From NCBI RefSeq assembly GCF_003703975.1, contig NZ_QTJY01000001.1, forward strand, positions 868,001-932,000: 64,000 nucleotides of DNA. The letters run 5' to 3'. The notes under the pieces were generated by a model. The model was not told the origin of the DNA, made no database searches, and saw only the letters and a program-made list of their open reading frames with translations. A program made the position numbers and the translations under genes. Shown piece after piece: positions 17,356 to 27,056 of the stretch (positions are counted from its first letter, which is position 1; every line of letters begins with the position of its first letter). Source of the DNA: Larkinella soli (lineage in GTDB: Bacteria > Bacteroidota > Bacteroidia > Cytophagales > Spirosomataceae).

Positions 17356-17363
17356 TATTTTTG
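17356..17363 (+). promoter_or_regulatory. Candidate -7 promoter element for the DUF4494 gene
   Basis: TATTTTTG (TAnnTTTG consensus) 40 bases before ATG 17404. The -33 region is T-rich but lacks a clean TTTG. Confidence 0.35.
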
Positions 17364-17403
17364 TTACAGCCGCCGTTGCGGTCGGACTTTAGACATTCGT
17401 ATT

Positions 17404-17889
17404 ATGCCGAGCTGGTATCAGGGAAAAATTCGCTATCAATTACAGGACCCCACAGGTAAACTCAAAACCATCAACGAAACGTATCTCCTCGACGCCGTTT
17501 CCTACACCGATGCCGAAGCGCGGCTGTATAAGGAAGTGGCCGCCAATACACCGGACTTTACCGTCACCAGCATCACCCGGATGCGGCTGGCCGACCTGTT
17601 CCATTTCGAGGAAGGCGGAGAGACGTGGTTCAAATGCAAGGTCATTTACGTAACCGAAGACGATAAAGGACGGGAGAAGAAGATCGTGAATCAGATGCTC
17701 GTCAACGCGGAAAACGTTCGGCAGGCTTACGACCGCATCGCCGAAAGCCTGAAAACCATGCTGATCCCGTTCGAGACGACCGACATCAACACCACGAAGA
17801 TTCTGGATATTTTCCCGTATTCGGAGGAGGACCGGCTGCCGCCCAACCTCCGGCCCATCAGTGAAGTGGTCGATCAGGAAGAAGCCTGA
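17404..17889 (+). CDS. DUF4494 domain-containing protein
   Basis: A 161-residue soluble protein of the DUF4494 family, which is widespread in Bacteroidota and of unknown function. It begins MPSWYQGKIRYQLQDPTG and shows the conserved blocks NETYLLDAVSYTDAEARLYKE, WFKCKVIYVTEDDKGREKK and the ATP-cone-independent end TTDINTTKILDIFPY. It is monocistronic, ends in a strong bidirectional terminator and converges with the FG-GAP lipoprotein gene. Confidence 0.9.
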   Translation: MPSWYQGKIRYQLQDPTGKLKTINETYLLDAVSYTDAEARLYKEVAANTPDFTVTSITRMRLADLFHFEEGGETWFKCKVIYVTEDDKGREKKIVNQMLVNAENVRQAYDRIAESLKTMLIPFETTDINTTKILDIFPYSEEDRLPPNLRPISEVVDQEEA

Positions 17890-17891
17890 CC

Positions 17892-17921
17892 AAAAAGGCC
17901 CGCTTTCCGGCGGGCCTTTTT
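17892..17921. terminator. Bidirectional terminator between DUF4494 and FG-GAP genes
   Basis: Perfect 12-bp stem AAAAAGGCCCGC (17892-17903) / GCGGGCCTTTTT (17910-17921) with loop TTTCCG. It has A-tract and T-tract ends, so it can serve both converging genes. Confidence 0.92.
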
Positions 17922-17924
17922 GCT

Positions 17925-20900
17925 TTACCGGCCGACGGCATACACCGTGACCGGAACGATTCTCCGGCGGCCCTTCGAGTCGGTAACCTCCACCGACCGG
18001 ATGTCGGGCCCGACGGTCAGTTCCCGCGCCGACTGCGACAGGAACGACTGGCCGTAATAGAACTCCGTCCGCTGTTTCCGTATGGTCTGCCCGTCTTTCC
18101 CGGAATACACGAGGGTAGCGGCTACGTCGGTCGGCTGGAGCCGGATGGTCTGGCCCGGACGCCGGTAGCGGAACACCTTCAACGGCCCCCGGTTTTGGGT
18201 CGCAACGATCATCGAGGCCCCGTCGGCGGCCGTCAGGCGAACCAGCCCTTTGGCGTTCCCAGGAACATAAAAGCCGCTCTCCGCCGGGTTGAGTACCTTA
18301 AAGCCGCCTTTTCCGTTTCCTTTCAGAAACAGGCCGTTGAACGCATCCAGCCGCCCGACCAGCAGTTCGTTACTGAAGTCGTTCCCTACCATCAGCACAT
18401 CGGGGTTGCCGTCCTGATCGAAATCGTCGGCGATCATCCCGAACAGCGGAGCCGTCTGGGCCATCGTGGGCAGTTCGTGCATTTCAAAGGCCCCGTCTCC
18501 CTTGTTTTCGATGTATGCCGACTTCATGTAATTGGCCTTCAGCACGATGGCATCCTTCAGTTCATCCTCCTTCAGCAGTTTGTCGGCCGTGGCGTTGGCG
18601 AAGTCCTTGTAGTAGGGAAACCGGGCCCGCATGGAAATGATCTGCTTGATGAGGTCTTCCCGGCCGTTGAAAGCCACCTCCCGGCGTTCGCCCTTTTCGT
18701 CGGGGAAATACACCGTCGGGATGGCGTCGTAAAATCCGTTGTTATCGAAATCCTTGGCGTATACGGTAATAGGTTCCTTCTCGGAAACCTTGTTGAGCGT
18801 ATTGACGCCCAGGTTTCCGGCGATGTAATCCATGTCTCCGTCGCGATCGAAGTCGGCGGCTACCAGCGAGTTCCACCATCCGGTCGGGAGGGTTTGGGAG
18901 TCGGCGAGTTTGGGCGTCTGGGAGTCGTCCTGCCGGAGCATGCCGTTTTTGTTGCTGAAGACCAGAACCGGCATCCACTCACCGGCCAGCATGAGGTCGG
19001 GCCAGCCGTCGGCATTGGTGTCGGTCCAGAGGGCGTCACATACCAGTCCCAGGTTCTGCAAACCCGGAGCCATTGTTTTGGTAACGTCGGTAAATTTCGG
19101 CTGACCGGGCCGGGAATCGTTCCGCAGAATGAAGCTGGACACCGGCCGGGGGTACTGGTTCGGCACCACACGACCGCCCACAAACAGATCGAGGTCGCCG
19201 TCGCGGTCGAAATCGGCCGCCTTGACGCACGATTTACTGATCAGATTCCGGGGCAGCGCCTGCGCGGCCTCCGCAAAATTTCCTTTTCCGTCATTGACGT
19301 ACAGCCGGTCCTGGAACGGTGCCGAATTCGGTTCGCTCTCGTAACCTCCGCTGGCGACATACAGGTCGAGGTCGCCGTCGGCATCCGCGTCGAACAGCAG
19401 CGTACCCATGTCCTCCTGCGGTTTCTGGTCGCCCCCGGCGCCGGGCAGAAGGTCTTTTTCGATCAGGGCCCCCGTCGCCGTCTGAATCAGGAACGTACCC
19501 TTGCGGTTCCGCGAGCCGCCGATGAAGAGGTCGTCGAGACCGTCGCCGTTGACGTCGCCGGTCGCTACGGCCGGCGCATACTGAGACAGTTTGTGGGGCA
19601 GCAGTTTTTGCAGGTTGAAGTCGATGTATTCCGGTTCCTGGTGAACGAACTTCACCTTCAGCGAATCCGTCACCTCCCTGAACAGGCGGCCGGCCGGTGC
19701 GGGCGACGGCAGCACCGCCGACTCGCGGGCATTGCGGATGTCGACGGTCAGAACCTGGTTGGCCCGGACGTTGCGGAGGGTCTGAACTTTGCCGTTCGGC
19801 CAGGTAATTCGCACCTCATCGACCGTCCGGAAAGGCCCGAGGCCGAAATGAGCGGCATTCTCGACCGTCGAGAGGTAACCCCGGTAGACCGTATGTTCGT
19901 AGACCTGCCGTTGGTTTTTGCCGTACCGCAGTTCTACCTCCGCCCCCAGGCCCATCCGGTTGAACTCACTGCCGCTGAAGCGGATCCGCAGGTAATTGGC
20001 ATTTTCGACCTTCCGCTCGACCAGATTGTTGCGGTAGACGAAAGCCGAGTCGTTGATGTTGTTCACGACCAGGTCGAGGTCGCCGTCGTTGTCGAGGTCA
20101 CCGTAGGCCGCCCCGTTGGAAAAGGAGGGCGTCTGAAGGCCCCAGTCTTTGGTTACGTCCTGAAAGCTCAGGGTACCGCCATTGTTCCGGTAGGCGTAAT
20201 TGGGAATCCGGACTACCGGAATCTGCTCCAGCATGAACTGCTTGGTCGAGACGGAGGCACTGTTGGCCCGGAACTGCATGAAATCCCGGTCGGTGATGTC
20301 CTTCGGAAAACCGTTGGTGATGATCAGGTCCCGGAAACCGTCCTGATCGAAGTCGACCACCATCGGCGTCCAGCTCCAGTCGGTTTCCGCCACGTCCGCC
20401 AGCAGGCTGATTTCACTGAACACCGGGTCTTTGGTTCCCGGGCGGAAGCCCTGATTCAGCTGGAGGGTATTCCGGACGAACTGATAGCCGTATCCGAACT
20501 CTTCGTTGTTGAGATAGACCTGATAGTTGTTAGGGCCGACCAGCATCTTTTTACGGACATTATCGCGGGGAAGCATATCCACCGCGACAAAGTCCGCCAG
20601 GCCGTCGTTGTTGATGTCGGCCACATCGTTGCCCATCGCCGAACTGCTCGTGTGCTTGAAATACTGCCCCGCGCGGTCGGTGAAGGTGCCGTCCTGATTA
20701 TTGATATAGAGATGGTCGTCGGTCAGGTAATCATTGGTCACATAAATATCCTTCCAGCCGTCGCGGTTGATGTCCGTAATGTTGATCCCGAGGCCGTACC
20801 CTTCGAGCAGGATACCGGCCTGGCGGGAAACGTCCACGAACAGGGGTCCGCCGGCCTTAGCTTCCTTTCCGGTGCCGCTTTTCCGCTCGACACTCAGGTT

Positions 20901-21563
20901 CCGGTACAGCTTGTCGGTAGTCGGGGAAGAGCCGTCGTTGACTTTGGCCCGGTAGACGTTCGGGTATACGTCGATGGTGTTGGTCAGGACATAGAGGTCG
21001 AGGTCGCCGTCGTTGTCATAGTCGAAAAAGGCGGAATTGGTCGAGTGCGAATTATCGGCGATTCCGTATTCGCCGGCCTGTTCCTTAAAAACCGGTATTC
21101 CCCGGCTGCCCTGATTGATAAACAGAAGGTTCTGACGACGGCCGGGAATTTTACTGACCGAGGCACTGACGTAAATGTCCAGGTTGCCGTCGTTGTTGAT
21201 GTCCACGAGAGCCACCCCCGTACACCATTTTCCGTCTCCCCCGACCCCGGCCTTGTCCGTTACGTCCTCGAAACGGAAGTCGCCTTTATTTATATACAGG
21301 CGGTTGGCGACCTGGTTTCCGGAGAAGAACACGTCCTGAAGGCCATCGTTATTGAAATCGCCGATGGCCGCACCGCCCCCGTTATAGATATACTCGAAAT
21401 CCAGGATATTCATCGTATCGTTCTCGGTGATCCGGTTCGAGAACGTGATTCCGGTCTGGTCGGCGGGCAGAAGACTGAAAAGAGGCTTGTTGAAAAACTG
21501 GCAGGAAGCCGTCAGACAACCGGCCAGAATAAGTAAAAAAAACTGAGTAGAGCGACGAAACAT
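17925..21563 (-). CDS. FG-GAP/VCBS repeat lipoprotein with ASPIC/UnbV domain (CRTAC1-like)
   Basis: A very large (1212-residue) surface or periplasmic lipoprotein. The start at 21563 (MFRRSTQFFLLILAGCLTASC) gives a lipobox LTASC with Cys near residue 21; the frame is open 12 codons further but that adds no signal. About fourteen calcium-binding FG-GAP motifs of the type DxDxDGxxD are visible, for example DFNNDGLQDVF, DYDNDGDLDLY, DFDRDGDLDLF and DFDQDGNPDVL, in two blocks. They flank an ASPIC/UnbV domain (GLGAEVELRYG through VRITWPNGKVQTL, about residues 530-620). Such proteins often sit next to SusC/SusD genes and are thought to bind glycans or other ligands. Here it is divergent from susC. 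Confidence 0.9.
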   Translation of the reverse strand: MFRRSTQFFLLILAGCLTASCQFFNKPLFSLLPADQTGITFSNRITENDTMNILDFEYIYNGGGAAIGDFNNDGLQDVFFSGNQVANRLYINKGDFRFEDVTDKAGVGGDGKWCTGVALVDINNDGNLDIYVSASVSKIPGRRQNLLFINQGSRGIPVFKEQAGEYGIADNSHSTNSAFFDYDNDGDLDLYVLTNTIDVYPNVYRAKVNDGSSPTTDKLYRNLSVERKSGTGKEAKAGGPLFVDVSRQAGILLEGYGLGINITDINRDGWKDIYVTNDYLTDDHLYINNQDGTFTDRAGQYFKHTSSSAMGNDVADINNDGLADFVAVDMLPRDNVRKKMLVGPNNYQVYLNNEEFGYGYQFVRNTLQLNQGFRPGTKDPVFSEISLLADVAETDWSWTPMVVDFDQDGFRDLIITNGFPKDITDRDFMQFRANSASVSTKQFMLEQIPVVRIPNYAYRNNGGTLSFQDVTKDWGLQTPSFSNGAAYGDLDNDGDLDLVVNNINDSAFVYRNNLVERKVENANYLRIRFSGSEFNRMGLGAEVELRYGKNQRQVYEHTVYRGYLSTVENAAHFGLGPFRTVDEVRITWPNGKVQTLRNVRANQVLTVDIRNARESAVLPSPAPAGRLFREVTDSLKVKFVHQEPEYIDFNLQKLLPHKLSQYAPAVATGDVNGDGLDDLFIGGSRNRKGTFLIQTATGALIEKDLLPGAGGDQKPQEDMGTLLFDADADGDLDLYVASGGYESEPNSAPFQDRLYVNDGKGNFAEAAQALPRNLISKSCVKAADFDRDGDLDLFVGGRVVPNQYPRPVSSFILRNDSRPGQPKFTDVTKTMAPGLQNLGLVCDALWTDTNADGWPDLMLAGEWMPVLVFSNKNGMLRQDDSQTPKLADSQTLPTGWWNSLVAADFDRDGDMDYIAGNLGVNTLNKVSEKEPITVYAKDFDNNGFYDAIPTVYFPDEKGERREVAFNGREDLIKQIISMRARFPYYKDFANATADKLLKEDELKDAIVLKANYMKSAYIENKGDGAFEMHELPTMAQTAPLFGMIADDFDQDGNPDVLMVGNDFSNELLVGRLDAFNGLFLKGNGKGGFKVLNPAESGFYVPGNAKGLVRLTAADGASMIVATQNRGPLKVFRYRRPGQTIRLQPTDVAATLVYSGKDGQTIRKQRTEFYYGQSFLSQSARELTVGPDIRSVEVTDSKGRRRIVPVTVYAVGR

Positions 21564-21953
21564 GGTAAAGGGCAAATGAATCGAATGGCTAAAATACAAA
21601 AAAGAACCTGAACAATGCTATGAGGAGGGCTGCAAAGTATGTCCAATTTTCAGAAAATCAGGTCGGGGAAGAAAGTGTAGGCAGGCGATCGGAGCCGATT
21701 GAGTAGAACCGCTCAGGCAAAGCGGCTTATTTACCTGTCAGACAAATATATTAACACGGAATGTACTCAGGGCCGGAGAATTTATTTAACCGCTTAATTA
21801 ACTAAAAATCAATACCGTAAAGTACAATTATCCATCAATGACGCCTTTGGGAACAAGATAAAATTTAGAATATTCCAGAGAAAATTTTGAAGAATCTTGA
21901 AAGTAACCTTATTTTAGTACGATTTTTAACTTAAATATTTCTAAAGCCTATTT
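21564..21953. other. 390-bp divergent intergenic region between FG-GAP lipoprotein and SusC genes
   Basis: AT-rich compared with its surroundings, with no open frame of note. It contains a weak hairpin CCGCT...AGCGG near 21709-21730 and the candidate susC promoter at 21886-21917. Promoters for both divergent genes should lie here. No riboswitch, tRNA or repeat was recognised. Confidence 0.6.
21886..21917 (+). promoter_or_regulatory. Candidate promoter for the SusC/SusD operon
   Basis: TTTG (21886-21889), 20-base spacer, then TATTTTAG (21910-21917), one base from the Bacteroidota -7 consensus TAnnTTTG. The spacing matches the near-perfect promoter at 27887. The ATG of the SusC gene is 36 bases downstream. 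Confidence 0.5.
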
Positions 21954-24900
21954 ATGAAAGCAAAGATTTACCGTCTCTACCAGTTTGCTTTCCTGGGCGC
22001 CCTGATGTTACTCTTAGCTGGTAACATTTACGCTCAGGATCGTCGTGTAACGGGAAAAGTCGTTGGTGCCGATGGCCCGGTTCCCGGTGCAAACGTTGTT
22101 TTAAAGGGAACGACTACCGGTACATCTACGGATGCCAACGGTGAGTTTGCCTTGAGTGTCCGGGGAGCCAACCCGGTCCTTGTTATTTCGGCGATCGGTT
22201 TCAAATCAACGGAAGTGACCGTCGGCAACCGTAGTTCGGTCGAAGCCCGTCTGGATGACGACGTCACCGCCCTGAGCGAAGTCGTCGTTACGGGTTATAC
22301 GACGGACAGCCGCCGGGAAACGACCGGCTCCGTCGCCATCGTCAAATCCCGTGACCTTACGGCCGTCCCCACCGGTAACGTTGAACAGGCACTGGCCGGC
22401 CGTGTAGCCGGTGTAACCGTAGTTACGAATGGTCAGCCGGGTACGACGAGCCAGATCCGCGTCCGCGGTTTCGGGGCCTTCGGCGGGAACGAACCGCTCT
22501 ACGTCGTCGACGGGGTGCCGGTCGGTTCTACCGACTTCCTCGCTCCGGACGACATCGAGACCACGACCGTCCTGAAAGATGCCGCTGCCGCTTCCATCTA
22601 CGGTGCACGGGCTGCCAACGGTGTGATTGTTTACACGACGAAAAAAGGTTCGAAATCAGCCCGCCGGCTGTCGGTTACGTATGACGGCCAGTATGGGGTA
22701 ACGTTCCCCGGCAAAGGCCAGGAAATGCTGAACCCGACCGAATTTGCCGAGTGGACCTGGAATGCCTTCCGTAACTCCGGCCGCAAGCCGGGTGACGCCG
22801 ACTGGACGCACCCCCAATTCGGAACGGGCGCTACGCCGGTGATTCCGGACTATATCAACATCGGCGGCCGCTCCGGCGTGGTCGGCACGGTCGATCTTGC
22901 TGCCGAAAAAGCCAAGTACAACGTCGATCCGACGGTCGGTTCCGTATATCAGGTGGTTCGTGCCAACAAGGAAGGAACCGACTGGTACAAGGCCATCACC
23001 CGCAAAGCTCCGGTACAGCGCCATACGCTGGGCTTCTCCGGCGGTACGGACTACTCCCGCTACTATGTTAGCTTCACCGCTCAGACTCAGGCCGGTATTA
23101 TCCTGAACAACGACTTCAAACGGTATACCTTCCGGGCCAACACCGAATTCAATATTTCGGACAAAATCCGGGTCGGTGAAAACCTGCAGTTTACTTACCG
23201 CTCCGTACTCGGTCTGACGGGTGACAACGGTGGTCAGGGGGTTGCGGACGACGAAAACGACATCCTTGCCGCCTTCCGGATGCCTTCGATCATCCCGGTT
23301 TATGACGAATTCGGCGGATATGCCGGTACGGCCGCGAAAGGTTTCAACAACCCGCGGAACCCGGTAGCCTCCCGCCAGGGAGTTGCCAACAACTTCGGTT
23401 TCAACGGGAACGGCTTCGGGAACATCTACGCGGAATACGACCCGATCCCGGGCCTGACGCTGCGTTCCAGCCTCGGCGGTCAGTATGACAACTTCTACAA
23501 CTGGGGTTATTCCCGTCTGCAGTACGAAAACTCGGAAAACAACTCGGCTTTCGGCTATAACGAAGGCAGTGGATATGTGTTCCGCTGGGTACTGACCAAC
23601 ACGGCCAACTATAAGAAGAAATTCGGTGTACACGGCGTCGACCTGCTGATCGGTCAGGAAGCGCTCAACACCGGGAAAGGCCGGAACGTAAACGGGAACG
23701 GTCTGAACCCCTTCTCGACCGACATCAACTACGTGACGCTGTCGACGGTATCGGCCAGCGGTCGTCAGGTGAACTCCAACCTCTTCAAGGGCGTCAACTT
23801 CTACTCGCTGTTCGCCCGTGCGGTGTACAACTACAACGACAAGTACATCCTGACCGGGGTTGTTCGTCGCGACGGTTCTTCCCGCTTCGGTGCCAACAAC
23901 CGTTACGGGGTGTTCCCGGCCTTCTCGGCCGCATGGCGCGTTTCCAGCGAAGAGTTCATGAAAGGCCTGACCTGGATTACCGACCTGAAAGTTCGGGGTG
24001 GTTACGGTACGATGGGTAACTCCAACAACGTCGACCCGAACAACCAGTTCAGCCTTTATGCCGCCAACATCGGTCAGTCGGCCTATGACATCAACGGTAC
24101 GAACAGCAGCACGCTGGAAGGCTACTACCGGACCCGTATCGGTAACCCGGACGCCAAGTGGGAAACCTCGATCACCAAGAACATCGGTATCGACGCTACC
24201 TTCCTGAACGGGAAACTGGACGTCATCCTCGACCTGTGGCAGAAAGACACCAAGGACCTGCTGTTCCAGGTGCCGGTAACCGCTACGCTGGGCTATCGGG
24301 CCTCGGCTCCTTCGGTGAACGTGGGTAAGATGACCAACAAAGGGATCGACATCCAGATCATCAACCGGGGTAAGATCACCGGCGACCTGGCCTACGAAGC
24401 TACCCTGACCGGTGGTTTCCTGAACAACAAGATCGAATCGCTGGCGCCGGGTCTGACTTACCTGACGACCGTCAACCCGGGCTACCGGGGCATCAACCCG
24501 ATCCGGAACCAGATCGGCTACTCGATCTCGTCTTTCTACGGGTATAAGGTAGTCGGCCTGTTCCAGTCGCAGGAAGAAGTGAACGCGGCTCCGGCCCAGG
24601 ATGGGAAAGGGGTCGGCCGCTTCCGGTATGCCGATCTGAACGGCGACAACAAGATCGACGCCAACGACCGTACGTATCTGGGCAGCCCGGTTCCGAAATT
24701 CAGCGGTGGTTTCAACCTGAAACTGAACTACAAGAACTTCGAGCTGAACACCTACCTGAACGCCTTCGTAGGAAACAAGATCTTCAACGTATCGAAGTGG
24801 TTCACGGACTTCTATCCGTCGTTCGCCGGGGCCGCCATCAGCGCCCGCGTGAAGGATTCCTGGTCACCGACCAACACCGGTGCCACGACGCCGATCTTCG

Positions 24901-25196
24901 AAGCCGCGTCTAACTTCTCGACCAACACCCAGTCGAACTCTTTCTACGTGGAAGACGGCGATTACCTGCGGATGCAGAACATCTCCCTGTCCTACAACCT
25001 GCCGAGCTCGATCCTGACCAAGGCTAAAATCCAGCGGGTGAAAGTGTTCGTCTCGATCAACAACCTGTTCACCCTGACGAAATACCAGGGTCTGGATCCG
25101 GGTGTAGGCGGTAACGTGGATACGCAGTTTGGTATCGACGTAGGAAACTACCCGCTGACCCGTCAGCTCCTGGGCGGTCTGAGCATCGGCTTCTAA
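21954..25196 (+). CDS. SusC/RagA family TonB-linked outer-membrane transporter
   Basis: Outer-membrane TonB-dependent channel that imports oligosaccharides or peptides delivered by its SusD partner. The 1080-residue protein has a signal peptide (FLGALMLLLAGNIYAQ), a carboxypeptidase-regulatory-like beta-sandwich (RRVTGKVVGADGPVPGANVV, about residues 30-110), a plug domain with the RagA signature (ALAGRVAGVTVVTNGQPG, IRVRGFGAFGGNEPLYVVDG, VLKDAAAASIYGARAANGVI) and a long beta-barrel ending in GGLSIGF. Codon use (many GGT, CGT, AAC and GTT codons) differs from neighbouring genes and suggests high expression. The SusD gene follows after 87 bp. Confidence 0.96.
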   Translation: MKAKIYRLYQFAFLGALMLLLAGNIYAQDRRVTGKVVGADGPVPGANVVLKGTTTGTSTDANGEFALSVRGANPVLVISAIGFKSTEVTVGNRSSVEARLDDDVTALSEVVVTGYTTDSRRETTGSVAIVKSRDLTAVPTGNVEQALAGRVAGVTVVTNGQPGTTSQIRVRGFGAFGGNEPLYVVDGVPVGSTDFLAPDDIETTTVLKDAAAASIYGARAANGVIVYTTKKGSKSARRLSVTYDGQYGVTFPGKGQEMLNPTEFAEWTWNAFRNSGRKPGDADWTHPQFGTGATPVIPDYINIGGRSGVVGTVDLAAEKAKYNVDPTVGSVYQVVRANKEGTDWYKAITRKAPVQRHTLGFSGGTDYSRYYVSFTAQTQAGIILNNDFKRYTFRANTEFNISDKIRVGENLQFTYRSVLGLTGDNGGQGVADDENDILAAFRMPSIIPVYDEFGGYAGTAAKGFNNPRNPVASRQGVANNFGFNGNGFGNIYAEYDPIPGLTLRSSLGGQYDNFYNWGYSRLQYENSENNSAFGYNEGSGYVFRWVLTNTANYKKKFGVHGVDLLIGQEALNTGKGRNVNGNGLNPFSTDINYVTLSTVSASGRQVNSNLFKGVNFYSLFARAVYNYNDKYILTGVVRRDGSSRFGANNRYGVFPAFSAAWRVSSEEFMKGLTWITDLKVRGGYGTMGNSNNVDPNNQFSLYAANIGQSAYDINGTNSSTLEGYYRTRIGNPDAKWETSITKNIGIDATFLNGKLDVILDLWQKDTKDLLFQVPVTATLGYRASAPSVNVGKMTNKGIDIQIINRGKITGDLAYEATLTGGFLNNKIESLAPGLTYLTTVNPGYRGINPIRNQIGYSISSFYGYKVVGLFQSQEEVNAAPAQDGKGVGRFRYADLNGDNKIDANDRTYLGSPVPKFSGGFNLKLNYKNFELNTYLNAFVGNKIFNVSKWFTDFYPSFAGAAISARVKDSWSPTNTGATTPIFEAASNFSTNTQSNSFYVEDGDYLRMQNISLSYNLPSSILTKAKIQRVKVFVSINNLFTLTKYQGLDPGVGGNVDTQFGIDVGNYPLTRQLLGGLSIGF

Positions 25197-25213
25197 TCGA
25201 CAATACCGGGACC

Positions 25214-25243
25214 GGAGAGGCCGTGCTGACCGACGGCCTCTCC
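25214..25243 (+). promoter_or_regulatory. Perfect hairpin in the SusC-SusD intergenic gap
   Basis: GGAGAGGCCGT (25214-25224) / ACGGCCTCTCC (25233-25243), 11-bp perfect stem with an 8-base loop and no T-tract. It starts 18 bases after the SusC stop. Such a structure could stabilise the upstream message end or partly block transcription, setting the SusC:SusD ratio. Confidence 0.5.
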
Positions 25244-25283
25244 CACCCACCGAAGTAAAAAGTTTTTAAAAGCTAACAGAAAC

Positions 25284-27032
25284 ATGAAAGACATATTTAA
25301 AAAAGGAGTGATTACGGCGGGCGTGACAGCGACGCTCACCCTGATTGGTTATTCCTGTAAAGATTCCTTCCTGGAAGTGCCGCCCACCGGCCAGGTCAGC
25401 GTTTCTCAGCTGACGTCCAAGAAAGGTCTGGAGGGTGCTTTGATTTCGGTCTACGGCCAGATCAACGGCCGGGACAACCGGATGGCCAGTCCGTCCAACT
25501 GGGTATGGGGAAGCGTACGCGGGGGTGACGCCAACAAAGGCACCGACCCCGGTGACTTCAGCGACATCAACCCGATTCAGCGCTTCGAGTACCTCTCCAC
25601 CCAGGGGGTCATCAACGATAGCTGGAACGGCCTCTACGAAGGGATCGCCCGGGCCAACAACGTCCTGAAACTGATCGGCGAGGCCGGTCCGGACGTGACC
25701 GAAGCCGACAAAAAGCGAATCGGTGCCGAAGCCCGTTTCCTGCGCGGTCACTACTACTTCCAGCTGAAGCGGAACTTCAACAACACGCCTTATGTCGACG
25801 AGACGATGGACTACGGCGGAGGCATCGAGAAGGTCAAAAACGACAAGGATCTGTATCCGCTGATCGAAGCCGACCTGAAAGCCGCCTATGACAACCTGCC
25901 TGAAACGCAGTCGGCCGTCGGCCGGGCCAACAAATGGGCAGCGGCTTCCTATCTCGCCAAGGTGTACATGTATGAGAAGAAGTTCGCCGAAGCCAAAGCC
26001 CTGTTCGACCTGATCATCGCCAACGGAAAGACCTCCAACGGCAAGAAATACGGTCTGGTGGCAAGATACGCTGATCTTTTCAAAGCGTCGAACGACAACA
26101 ACGAAGAGTCGATTTTCGCTACGCAGGCAGCCGCCAACACGGGCAGCGTGAACAACGCCAACCCCGAGTTTGACCTGAACTATCCGTACAACACGGGTCC
26201 GAATGGTCCGGGTAACTGCTGCGGCTTCTTCGCACCGAGCTTCGAACTGGCCAACTCGCACCGGACCAACGCCAACGGTCTGCCGCTGCTTGACGGCTCC
26301 TACAATGCCGCCGGCAATGAAGTGAAAACCGACCAGGGCATTCTGTCGAAGGATGCGTTCACGCCGGATGCCGGCAACCTCGATCCGCGCATCGACCACA
26401 CGATCGGCCGCCGGGGCATTCCGTTCCTCGACTGGATCGATCACCCGGGCTTCGACTGGATCCGGAACCAGGCCAACGCCGGTCCGTACTCTCCGAAGAA
26501 ATTCGCTTACTACAAGTCGGATGTAGGTTCACTGCAGGATAACAGCTCCTGGACACCGGGTTACACCGCCCTGAACTTCCCGATCATCCGCTTTGCCGAC
26601 GTGCTGCTGATGGCTGCGGAAGCCGAAATCGAAGTCGGTTCGCTGACCAAGGCTCTGGAATATACGAACATGGTCCGGAAACGGGCTGCCAACCCGGCCG
26701 GTTTCGTGACCAAGGCCGGCGCTCCTGCCGCCAAATACGTGATCAGCGAATATCCGGCCGCCAACTTCGCCAACAAGGATATCGCCCGCACGACGGTTCG
26801 TTTCGAGCGGAAGCTGGAGCTGGCCCTCGAAGGCCACCGCTTCTACGACCTGGTTCGCTGGGGTGTTGCCGACAAGGAAGTCAACGCGTATCTGCAATAT
26901 GAGCAGAAGAAACTGGTAGGTGCCCTGGGCGGTGCGAAGTTCACGCCGAACAAGAACGAGTACCTGCCCCTGCCGCAAGGCCAGATCGACCTTCTGGGAA
27001 CTGACGTTCTGAAGCAGAACCCGGGTTATTAA
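25284..27032 (+). CDS. RagB/SusD family nutrient-binding lipoprotein
   Basis: Surface lipoprotein that captures the ligand and caps the SusC channel. The 582-residue protein starts MKDIFKKGVITAGVTATL with a lipobox-like IGYSC (Cys about residue 25). It continues with the SusD N-terminal signature DSFLEVPPTGQVSVSQLTS, tetratricopeptide-like helices (IARANNVLKLIGEAG, AEARFLRGHYYFQLKRNFNN), and the C-terminal block IRFADVLLMAAEAEIEVGSL ... FERKLELALEGHRFYDLVRWG. It shares the operon and the codon style of the SusC gene. The substrate is not evident; no glycoside hydrolase is nearby. Confidence 0.95.
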   Translation: MKDIFKKGVITAGVTATLTLIGYSCKDSFLEVPPTGQVSVSQLTSKKGLEGALISVYGQINGRDNRMASPSNWVWGSVRGGDANKGTDPGDFSDINPIQRFEYLSTQGVINDSWNGLYEGIARANNVLKLIGEAGPDVTEADKKRIGAEARFLRGHYYFQLKRNFNNTPYVDETMDYGGGIEKVKNDKDLYPLIEADLKAAYDNLPETQSAVGRANKWAAASYLAKVYMYEKKFAEAKALFDLIIANGKTSNGKKYGLVARYADLFKASNDNNEESIFATQAAANTGSVNNANPEFDLNYPYNTGPNGPGNCCGFFAPSFELANSHRTNANGLPLLDGSYNAAGNEVKTDQGILSKDAFTPDAGNLDPRIDHTIGRRGIPFLDWIDHPGFDWIRNQANAGPYSPKKFAYYKSDVGSLQDNSSWTPGYTALNFPIIRFADVLLMAAEAEIEVGSLTKALEYTNMVRKRAANPAGFVTKAGAPAAKYVISEYPAANFANKDIARTTVRFERKLELALEGHRFYDLVRWGVADKEVNAYLQYEQKKLVGALGGAKFTPNKNEYLPLPQGQIDLLGTDVLKQNPGY

Positions 27033-27056
27033 TCAGTCTGAAAAAAAGTCAGTTTG

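Noticed and set aside
18195-21536. A 1113-codon open frame antisense to the FG-GAP lipoprotein gene
   Set aside because: It has no recognisable domain and a composition typical of a shadow frame in GC-rich DNA. The minus-strand gene has a lipobox, FG-GAP repeats and an ASPIC domain.
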